Source: Aurelia coerulea (taxonomy: Eukaryota > Cnidaria > Scyphozoa > Semaeostomeae > Ulmaridae). From it: a stretch of DNA of 64,000 nucleotides. Below the pieces are notes generated by a model. The model was given only the letters and a program-made list of their open reading frames with translations. It was not told the origin of the DNA and did no database searches. Where the stretch lies: NCBI GenBank assembly GCA_039566865.1, contig CM076944.1, positions 21,908,501-21,972,500 of the forward strand. The letters run 5' to 3'. Shown here piece by piece: positions 56,700 to 64,000 of this stretch (positions are counted from its first letter, which is position 1; each line of letters opens with the position of its first letter). The translations under genes were made by a program, and so were the position numbers.

Positions 56700-59600
56700 A
56701 TGGCAGGAGCTGGTTCAATACAACCTGTGCCTCCGTTTGATGCAGTGTCAGACCCTGCCAACGCGTGTAACGCATGGAAACGTTGGGTTTCAAGATTCGA
56801 GCAGTACTTGGTCGCTGCTGATATCAAAGATGATAAAAGAAAAAGAGCCCTGTTGATTTATTTGGCTGGAGAACCAGTTGCAGATATCCTGAATACAATC
56901 CCAGATAATGGAGATGATTACAAAACAGCGTTAGAAAAGCTCACGGGACATTTTGAGCCACAGAAGAACTTGCTTCATGAAACATATTTATTTCGCCAGG
57001 CCAGACAAGAGCCAAATGAGACTTTAGGTCAATTCCATGTTCGATTACAGAACTTAGCCTCACGTTGTGACTTTGGGGATAGAAAAGAGTTCGAAATATT
57101 GTTGCAAATTGTCACAAATGGATCATCAAGTCGTTTAAGAAAGAAAGCTTTACGAGATCCAAAATACACATTGAAAGAAATGTTATTAGATGGCCAAAGA
57201 GATGAAACAAGTACACAGCAAGCAAGTAGCATTGAAGGTAACACTGAAATAAAGCAAGAAGTGCATCGTGTAATACACAGTCAGCACAAGAAAGGACATG
57301 TGCAAACAAAGAAATGTCATCAGTGTGGAGGATCTTACCCTCATAAAAACCAGACCTGTCCAGCTGCTGGTAAGATATGTCATAAATGTGGGAAAAAGAA
57401 CCACTTTGCAAAGTATTGTATGAGCAAAACTCAACAAGAGCCAAGGAAAACACAGTCTTTCAAAAGACATGTTAGGCCAATTACAACAAAATCAGTGGAT
57501 AAAGCACAAAGTGATTCCGAGTCAGATTTTGATTACATCTATGCTGTGAAACAGAAGGAAAAACCTGGTAACACTGTTACTGCCAAAATCAGTGATTACA
57601 AATGTGATTTACTTGTGGATACAGGAGCCTCAGTAAATATTCTTGATGAAAAAACATTTCATCAGATACCATCAGATCCTAAATTAGAGAAAACAACAGT
57701 TAAAGTGTATCCATACAACAGCAACAGCCCTGTGAAATTATTAGGAAAATTCCAAGCCACTGTGGAGACCAAAAAGCGCATTACTGTAGCCACATTTTAT
57801 GTCACAGAAGGGAACTCTGGTTCACTATTAGGTTCAGAGACATCCCAAGAACTTGGTCTTGTTACATTTCACATCAATCCAATGGTTTCAAAAGTGAAAG
57901 ACAAAAATGTGAAACCACAAATTGCTTCCACCTGTTCATGGATTCCTATCAGATCTACCCATGATAAATCAGTTGATGCTGCTTTACTTGCAAATAAAGA
58001 AATTTTTAGAGGAATAGGAAAGTTAGATGGAGTTCAAATTAAATTGAACATTGATGAAAATGTAACTCCAGTTGTTCAAAATACCAGACGTATACCATTT
58101 CACATCAGAAAGCAAGTAGAAGAAGAATTGTTAAGTCTGGAAGCACAAGGAATAATAGAGAGAGTGCCAGAGGGGCAAACAACCCCTTGGATATCCCAGA
58201 TAGTTGCAGTACCAAAGAAGGACAATAAGTCAATTAGTATTTGTGTTGATATGCGTTCAGCAAACACAGCCATAAACAGAGTTAGACATGTCATGCCCAC
58301 AGTTGATGAAATTATGGTACAATTAAATGGAGCTAAATTCTTTTCAAAGATAGACCTTAGCCAAGCATACCATCAATTAGAATTGCACAAAGATAGCAGA
58401 TATATCACTACGTTCAGCACGCACATTGGTTTATTCCAGTACAAAAGATTAAACTATGGCACAAATGCAGCTGCTGAGTTATTTCAACATACATTACAAG
58501 AAGCTTTAAAGGGTATAGATAATGTCAGAAACTTAGCAGATGATATTATCATTTTTGGCAAAACCAGAGCAGAGCATGACAAAGCATTGAATGAATGTCT
58601 TGCAAGATTAAAGGCAAGAAAGCTCACAGTAAACAGAGAAAAATGTAAATTTTTACAACCAGAACTTTCATTCTTTGGTATGGTATTTTCAGAAGATGGT
58701 GTCAAACCAGATCAAAAGAAGATTGCAGATTTAGTAGATGCTCCTATACCAAACAATGCATCAGAAGTGAGAAGTTTATTAGGAATGGCAAATTTCAGTG
58801 CAAAGTTCATACCAAATTTTGCAGATATAACAGAACCACTGAGAAGATTAACTCACAAAAACATTGTATTCAAATGGGAGAAAGAACACTCACAAGCATT
58901 TAAGAAACTCAAAGATGTTCTGACAGACAGTCCAGTTATGACATATTTTGATATTGAAAAAGAAACATACCTGATTGTAGATGCCAGTCCCATTGGTATT
59001 TCTGCAATTCTTGCACAATCAAACAAAGATGAGCCTCAAAAAGTGATTGCATATGCCAGTAGAGCACTTACCCCTGTGGAGCGTCGATACTCACAAACTG
59101 AGAAAGAAGCACTTAGTATTGTGTGGGGTACTGAACATTTTCATATGTATCTTTATGGAAAAAGTTTCAACCTGATAACAGATCACAAGCCTTTGGAGGT
59201 GATTTATGGGAACCCTAAATCAAAACCATCATTGCGCATTGAAAGATGGGTGCTCCGCTTACAGCAATATTGTTTCAAAGTTATTTACAAGCCTGGAAAA
59301 GATAATCCGGCTGACTTCATGTCGAGACATCCTACAACAGTCAGTGTCAAAGAAAACATGGCAGATGAGTATGTGAGATATATAACAATAAATGCGATAC
59401 CAAAAGCCATGACCATAGAAGAAGTACAAAGAGAGACAGAAAAAGATGGGACACTCCAAGCAGTGATAAAAGCAATTGAAACAGGAGATTGGAGTAACCA
59501 GTTTTTAGTACCTTACAAGCTAGCCAAAGATTCATTGACAATTAATCATGCAAATGGAATTATTTTGCGGGGAAACCAAATTGTCATGCCTAAATCATTG

Positions 59601-60698
59601 TGGAAAAGATCAGTAAAACTAGCTCATGAGGGTCACCAGGGCCTTGCTAAGACTAAAGCCCTGATCAGAGAAAAAGTTTGGTTTCCATTTATTGAAAAAT
59701 TGGTAACAGAAGAGATTAGTAGCTGTTTACCTTGTCAAGCAGTAGGAACACAAAAAGCACCACAACCATTGCGAATGAGACCTATGCCATCTGGACCTTG
59801 GAAAAAACTGCATATTGACTTTTATGGACCACTTCCAAGTAGTGAGTATATACTTGTTATTGTAGATGCTTATTCTAGATTCCCCATAACGGAAATTGTA
59901 AGATCTACTGCTGCTCCAACCATTATTCCAAAATTAGATCAAGTTTTTGCAATGCATGGACTTCCTGAAGAAATAGTAACAGACAATGGTCCACCATTTA
60001 ATGGTGATGATTTTGAAAGATATTTGATGACTCTAGGAATAAAGTTTGACCCTTCTACACCATTATGGCCCCAAGGGAACTCAGAGGTAGAGAGATTTAA
60101 TCAACCTTTAGGAAAAGCAATTAGAGCTGCATGTATAGAAAATAGAAATTGGAGACAAGAACTTCAAAGATTTTTATTGAGTTATAGATCCACCCCACAT
60201 GCAACCACAAAGATTGCACCTTCAGAACTGTTATACAATAGGGTCATTAGAGGGAAACTACCTTGTTTAATCAAGACAAGTAAATCTAAAAGACACAGAG
60301 AAGCTCAGGAAAATGATGCAGTTGGGAAAGAGAAAATGAAAAGCTATGCAGACAAAAGAAGACACACAAAGATTTCTGATATCAAAGTTGGTGATACAGT
60401 TTTGTTAAAACAAGATAAAAAGAACAAATTTTCTGCAAACTTTGAAAGCACTACTTACAGAGTTATATATCGTAAAGGTTCCAGAGTAACAGCAGAAAGA
60501 CAAGATGGAACGAAAGTCACTAGAAATATTAGTTTTTTCAAAAAGTTTAGTAAGAAAGATGATGATGATGATGATTTGTCTGATGATGACAATCACAAAA
60601 GAACAGAAACAGTTGAAGAGAATAACAGAGAAAACAGATATCCTGTTAGACAAAGGCGAATGCCCGAAAGATATGGAACAGTTGTAGCAACAGACTAG
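56700..60698 (+). CDS. Gag-Pol polyprotein of element 2
   Basis: 1332 residues, no interruption. Gag (1-200) with FETYL-type capsid wording and two zinc knuckles (CHQCGGSYPHKNQTC from 206, then CHKCGKKNHFAKYC). Protease VDTGAS (Asp307). RT with FSKIDLSQAYHQ; the active site is LADD (612-615) instead of YxDD. RNase H (VDASPIGISAIL). Integrase zinc motif and catalytic Asp1040, Asp1095 and Glu1131 (35 residues between the last two). A C-terminal acidic run of Asp is followed by YPVRQRR. No chromodomain or env. Gag and Pol are one frame, unlike element 1. It belongs to a Mag/K02A2.6-like group by wording. Confidence 0.97.
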   Translation: MAGAGSIQPVPPFDAVSDPANACNAWKRWVSRFEQYLVAADIKDDKRKRALLIYLAGEPVADILNTIPDNGDDYKTALEKLTGHFEPQKNLLHETYLFRQARQEPNETLGQFHVRLQNLASRCDFGDRKEFEILLQIVTNGSSSRLRKKALRDPKYTLKEMLLDGQRDETSTQQASSIEGNTEIKQEVHRVIHSQHKKGHVQTKKCHQCGGSYPHKNQTCPAAGKICHKCGKKNHFAKYCMSKTQQEPRKTQSFKRHVRPITTKSVDKAQSDSESDFDYIYAVKQKEKPGNTVTAKISDYKCDLLVDTGASVNILDEKTFHQIPSDPKLEKTTVKVYPYNSNSPVKLLGKFQATVETKKRITVATFYVTEGNSGSLLGSETSQELGLVTFHINPMVSKVKDKNVKPQIASTCSWIPIRSTHDKSVDAALLANKEIFRGIGKLDGVQIKLNIDENVTPVVQNTRRIPFHIRKQVEEELLSLEAQGIIERVPEGQTTPWISQIVAVPKKDNKSISICVDMRSANTAINRVRHVMPTVDEIMVQLNGAKFFSKIDLSQAYHQLELHKDSRYITTFSTHIGLFQYKRLNYGTNAAAELFQHTLQEALKGIDNVRNLADDIIIFGKTRAEHDKALNECLARLKARKLTVNREKCKFLQPELSFFGMVFSEDGVKPDQKKIADLVDAPIPNNASEVRSLLGMANFSAKFIPNFADITEPLRRLTHKNIVFKWEKEHSQAFKKLKDVLTDSPVMTYFDIEKETYLIVDASPIGISAILAQSNKDEPQKVIAYASRALTPVERRYSQTEKEALSIVWGTEHFHMYLYGKSFNLITDHKPLEVIYGNPKSKPSLRIERWVLRLQQYCFKVIYKPGKDNPADFMSRHPTTVSVKENMADEYVRYITINAIPKAMTIEEVQRETEKDGTLQAVIKAIETGDWSNQFLVPYKLAKDSLTINHANGIILRGNQIVMPKSLWKRSVKLAHEGHQGLAKTKALIREKVWFPFIEKLVTEEISSCLPCQAVGTQKAPQPLRMRPMPSGPWKKLHIDFYGPLPSSEYILVIVDAYSRFPITEIVRSTAAPTIIPKLDQVFAMHGLPEEIVTDNGPPFNGDDFERYLMTLGIKFDPSTPLWPQGNSEVERFNQPLGKAIRAACIENRNWRQELQRFLLSYRSTPHATTKIAPSELLYNRVIRGKLPCLIKTSKSKRHREAQENDAVGKEKMKSYADKRRHTKISDIKVGDTVLLKQDKKNKFSANFESTTYRVIYRKGSRVTAERQDGTKVTRNISFFKKFSKKDDDDDDLSDDDNHKRTETVEENNRENRYPVRQRRMPERYGTVVATD

Positions 60699-60796
60699 GA
60701 GGAGAATTTATTTTATTTCTTTATTTTTATTTTTATATACTATGCAAAGAGAACAGGACTCAAAGAACAAAAACGTTATGTTATGTTTATGTTGTC

Positions 60797-60810
60797 AAAA
60801 AAAAGGGGAA
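60797..60810 (+). other. Polypurine tract of element 2
   Basis: A8-G4-A2 just upstream of the 3' LTR. Confidence 0.85.
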
Positions 60811-60813
60811 TGA

Positions 60814-60943
60814 TGTAATGTTTTATGGTTATGATTATTATTATATATGTAAGACCCAGGCCCCCCGGAATCTAAGTTAGAGTTGATACACGAGGCAGAC
60901 AACAAAATGGTGTACTATCTGCGTCCACCCTTCAATATCCGAC
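60814..60943 (+). repeat. 3' LTR of element 2
   Basis: All 130 bases match the 5' LTR. Confidence 0.93.
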
Positions 60944-61020
60944 CGATTGTAGGTGATTTTCTGATTGCAAACGTTTTACAAACTTCGCAAAAAATTTACA
61001 ATCAAGTAATCACCTACAAT
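60944..61020. repeat. Small inverted repeat beside element 2
   Basis: ATTGTAGGTGATT near 60946 and its complement AATCACCTACAAT near 61008 bracket about 50 bp. It may be a miniature element that served as the insertion target. Confidence 0.6.
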
Positions 61021-61049
61021 CAGACACAAAACTGTTGACCCACTTTCAA

Positions 61050-61152
61050 TGCAAAGTAATGCAAAGTAATGCAATGTAATACAAAGTAATGCAAAGTAGT
61101 GCAGAGTAATGCAAAGTAATGCAAAGCAATGCTAAGTAAAGCATTGCAAAGT
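61050..61152. repeat. 10-bp minisatellite (AATGCAAAGT)n
   Basis: About ten units with point variants, 87 bp downstream of the donor of exon 3 on the myosin strand. Confidence 0.93.
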
Positions 61153-61238
61153 ACGAGCACTGACAATCTGCAACCTCTGATTTTATACAAGCAACAGAAA
61201 CCTTTTGAATGATGAACTCCATTGAAAGAAGTACTTAC

Positions 61239-61336
61239 TTCTTGAATGGCTGTTACCCATCGAATAGCATCAGAATGTGAAGTTGACGAAAGATTATAAG
61301 ACCGTCTGCGACCATTCACAATGAAATCCCATTGAC
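61239..61336 (-). CDS. MYO10: Myosin-X-like exon 3 (PH domain end)
   Basis: 98 nt between CGTAG and GTAAGT. It reads QWDFIVNGRRRSYNLSS...SDAIRWVTAIQE. The last part is the C-terminal PH helix with its conserved Trp. Phase 1 in, phase 0 out. The upstream intron holds the TTAA element at 61929-63081. Confidence 0.95.
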
Positions 61337-61928
61337 CTACGAGTAATGCAAACAAAATCAATAGCTTTTCCTTAATCCAAGAAATTTAAGCTTGAAGCAG
61401 TCAAAATCACCTTTTCTTGTCAGCTTTCCCTCAAGTTGGATTTCAAACTGGTCAAATCTCTTTGCGCACGTGGCTGAGGCTTGTTTTGAACTATGGCTTC
61501 ATGAAACCAAATGCTTTGAACAAAGGGTTTGCATAAGCCTTTAATTGGAAGGCCCAGCTATCTTTTGACACGTTTTAGGTCAGTTTACGCTAAGATTACT
61601 CTCCAAAAATGGTTTTAAAATACTTTGATTCTTTTTCATTCAAAGCCGAACTATTGTCATAATTTTCCAGTCCATATTTTGGATGATTTAACACAATGCT
61701 GATTTCAAAATTGGCTCGGGAACACCAAGTTTTGAAGAAGAGCGCATTGCTCTGTCTATTTGCAAACAATAAATTTCCCTAGACGACTTCGAATCTATCA
61801 TTATATGAACAGTTTCCAAAATGTGGACCAGAAAAAGATGGCGACCGATTTCGCTCTGAAAGTGAAATGTAAATTGCACTCTGAAGGTCAAATGTAGAAT
61901 TCAAATTTCCTCTGAATCCACTTTTTAA

Positions 61929-63081
61929 GGTAACTCTGCTTTCCGCTCTAGTGCACAGCGAAATGCCGTTTCGCAAAACCACTCTCCTCATAAAACAGTT
62001 AATTTCTCCAATGTTATTCGGCCTATCGAAAAGCGGTAAAAAGGATGTTGTTCTGTATAATCTGGGCAATAATGGAAAGATGTATAAATCGCAATGTTTC
62101 CGTTAACCCTGGTTTCGCAAATCCTTGTTCAAATCTTTTTGCTAATTTCAGAAAAGTGGATTTATCTCCAAAACTACTCGAAAAATTTTCGATTTTTTTT
62201 CGTCCCATCTTTAGCTAGGTTGTTGATCTACAACTTTGATTGAAAAAGCTAGGCTAGATTTCCTGCAATCGAATTTCGTATTTCTGTTTACTTTTCGACA
62301 GCGAAATGGAGAAACCTTGGTCAACAGATTACCATGCTATGAAGCACGCTTGCAACAGCTCAGGCTTGAAATAACTTTCAGAAGTTTTTCCATTGGCAAA
62401 CAAATGAACGTCATCTTTTGGGAATACCATACGCAGGTCTCAAAAGACATCCTTAGTGCGCTTGTAAAAGTATCATTTGCATCTATTGATTAAAAATTAC
62501 TGACTTTTACCAGCAACTTCATGAAACCATGCTTTGAGTGTCTTTCGAGACTTTTGTAAGCATTTACAGATTATCAATTTCTTTTAGAGTCCACAATGAG
62601 CATAGATCTTAGATGAAGAACTAATTTTTTTGCAAAAACATTCTATGGGCGTTCAAATCGTTCTGCATGGGCTAAACTGTTGACCAACACTTTTCCCCTT
62701 CGATGTCGAAAAGTAAACAGAAATACGAAATTCGATTGCAGGAAATCTAGCCTAGCTTCTTCAATCAGACTTGGCAAAGTTGTAGATCAACTACTTAGCT
62801 AATGATGGAGCGAAAAAAATCGAAACTTTTTCGAGTAGTTTTGGAGGTAAATCCACTTTTCTGAAATCAGCAAAAAGATTTGAGCAAGGATTTGCGAAGC
62901 CAGGGTTGACGGAAACATTGCGATTTATACATCTTTCGATTGCCCAGATTATACAGAACAACATCCTTTTTACCACTTTTCGATAGACCGAATAATATTG
63001 GAGAAATTAACTGTTTTTTTGAGGAGAGTGGTTTTGCGAAACGGCATCTCGCTGTGCACTAGAGCGGAAAGCAGAGTTACC
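61929..63081. mobile_element. TTAA-flanked foldback element
   Basis: Inverted arms of about 380 bp (61929-62306 and 62704-63081) start GGTAACTCTGCTTTCCGCTC and lie inside TTAA (61925-61928, 63082-63085). The arms differ at scattered bases. No transposase. The ends do not match the TTAA element at 39781. Confidence 0.87.
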
Positions 63082-63378
63082 TTAAGAGGGTATACCTGGA
63101 TTAAATTGGCCATATAGCATCTCAAGAGATAGCGAATTTTTTAGCAGATCTGCAAGAGTGTGATGTCTGAAATTAATTGAAGCTCTCAGTTATGGAGTTA
63201 TCTTACCAAGAAGCCCATTCATTCTATCAATGTTTAACCAAACGTTGAACGATGTTTTTGGGGCACCGTGTAGCTTATAAACAAATTTTGTGCTAGATTG
63301 AGGAATGTTAGCGATCTACCTATACCTATAATTGGTACATAAATACAAACAACGAAGGTTAGTTGATTGAATACAAAC

Positions 63379-63434
63379 CTGCTTCGCGTGCTTTTGGGTC
63401 GTCTGGCAACGGAGGAAGAACCACTGTGCAGAGA
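63379..63434 (-). CDS. MYO10: Myosin-X-like exon 2 (PH domain)
   Basis: 56 nt between CTTTCAG and GTTTGT. In the frame set by the next exon it reads LCTVVLPPLPDDPKAREAG, a PH-domain strand and loop close in wording to myosin-X. It enters in phase 2 and leaves in phase 1. Confidence 0.85.
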
Positions 63435-63554
63435 CTGAAAGACAAATGATTTTTCATAAAATAGATTCTTGCACGTTCATTCAATTTCCATTTCTTGCAT
63501 AGTCAATTTCCATTCCAAATTTACTAAAGGAAGCCGCCAGAGAAGAAAAATTAC

Positions 63555-63625
63555 CATTGATGAAAAGAGCAATTTCGGCTGCCTCAGCAAGTCGCAGGAG
63601 AGGACTGTTGCAGGCTGATAAGATA
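63555..63625 (-). CDS. MYO10: Myosin-X-like exon 1 of window (PH domain)
   Basis: 71 nt between TTTCAG and GTAATT. One frame is open (ILSACNSPLL...AEIALFIN) and resembles the central strands of the second PH domain of myosin-X. With canonical borders it ends one base short of the phase needed by the next exon. The exon call is therefore less certain, or one base is missing here. Confidence 0.55.
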
Positions 63626-63685
63626 CTGAAATCATCGAAAGGAAAGATGAAACTTTAGTGGTGGTACCGTAAGAGCTCTTTTAAA

Positions 63686-64000
63686 CCCCCCCGGGGGGGG
63701 CTTATCTAATTTCGGACACTATAGAGGGGGCTTGAAAGAGAGAGGGGGCTTATTAGAGAGGAGGGCTTAGTCACAAACTCAAATGACAAGGATATATATA
63801 AAAGCCTTTCAGTTCTGTTACCCCATATTTTGCGGATTCAATATACAACTTTACGAGTCAGATACATAAATTCGACACACTTTTATCCCAAGCCTCCTCA
63901 TAGTTAACATGCAAACTTGTTTAGCTAAATAAATGGAAAATCTTTCGTAGTTTCTGGAATTTTGTATCAATGGGGGGGGGGGCTAATATAGAGGGGGAGA
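63686..64000. other. G-rich edge sequence
   Basis: CCCCCCCGGGGGGGG at 63686-63700, repeated GAGGGGGCTTA-like phrases up to 63770, and a G run near 63972. Possibly the end of an element cut by the window. No exon seen. Confidence 0.4.

Larger units (their letters stand above)
56534..60943 (+). mobile_element. Ty3-type LTR retrotransposon 2
   Basis: Two identical LTRs of about 130 bp (56534-56663 and 60814-60943, from TGTAATG to TATCCGAC). CGA(T) flanks both sides as a short possible duplication. It has a single Gag-Pol ORF. It lies antisense to the myosin gene. Zero LTR differences mean a very recent insertion. Confidence 0.96.
4539..63625 (-). other. MYO10: Myosin-X-like gene, 3' part (21 exons)
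   Basis: Twenty-one minus-strand segments with AG before and GT after join into about 650 codons without a stop, ending at TAG (4539-4541). All junction phases agree except the first. The product reads: second half of a PH domain (exons 1-3), a linker, MyTH4 (exons 4-10), FERM F1 (10-12), F2 (13-15), a linker (15-17) and F3 (17-21). PH-MyTH4-FERM is the tail of myosin-X, which binds phosphoinositides, microtubules and integrin or netrin-receptor tails in filopodia. PLEKHH/MAX-1 proteins share the order; I favour myosin-X because of the wording in PLPYG (MyTH4), GGGTCKI and TTAGEVV (F1), and ILSFGAP and AKLMKAYI (F3). The motor and IQ exons lie outside the window. Introns run from about 0.1 to 18.7 kb and hold nearly all mobile DNA here. 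Confidence 0.92.

Noticed and set aside
1..64000. tRNA or rRNA genes
   Set aside because: No convincing A/B-box pair or rRNA segment seen on inspection; a covariance search was not possible.

Overview
The window is animal nuclear DNA: AT-rich, intron-dominated and loaded with transposable elements. Its host content is one gene that is easy to miss because every exon is short (37-149 nt). Reading the minus strand exon by exon gives 21 exons with GT-AG borders. They join without a stop into about 650 codons that run PH domain - MyTH4 - FERM and end at a stop at 4539-4541. Domain order and wording match the tail of unconventional myosin-X (MYO10), the filopodial motor. The motor, IQ, coiled-coil and first PH parts would lie beyond position 64000. 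The element mix (a 2A-bearing non-LTR element, Penelope-like, two Ty3-type, Tc1/mariner-like, hAT-like and TTAA elements) suggests a non-vertebrate metazoan. A cnidarian is plausible, but the species cannot be fixed from the sequence.

Layout, low to high coordinate (myosin transcription runs high to low). 1-305: edge of a dead LINE. 306-4538: gene 3' flank with hairpins. 4539-5306: last two exons. 5307-23990: an 18.7 kb intron holding three blocks of a 24-bp minisatellite (5416-6341, 8995-9380, 13700-13997), a large foldback (7619-8811), a LINE with a 2A peptide inserted inside the minisatellite (9381-13699), a young Ty3-type LTR element (15906-20867) and two adjacent TA-flanked inverted-repeat elements (21120-22478, 22486-23876). 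24268-26885: a Penelope-like remnant apparently nested in the ATT tail of a LINE. 28288-38893: seven exons with small elements and one hAT-like insertion (36041-37877). 39781-44637: a TTAA element and a Tc1-like foldback. 45160-52929: eight MyTH4/FERM exons with LINE remains. 53100-61238: a foldback, tandem repeats and a second Ty3-type element with identical LTRs (56534-60943). 61239-63625: PH-domain exons around another TTAA element.

Points of most interest: (1) the Ty3-type element at 15906 has a TATA box, an initiator and a 13-nt transcript start that is exactly complementary to the putative primer-binding site, which points to Tf1-like self-priming; its gag ends at UGA-CUA with protease open in the same frame. 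(2) Each minisatellite unit carries a consensus 5' splice site on the myosin sense strand and AATAAA on the other, about 67 times. (3) The 2A LINE is intact except that the motif A catalytic Asp of its reverse transcriptase is Ala. (4) A hAT-like insertion abuts a perfect TACTAAC branch point of a myosin exon.
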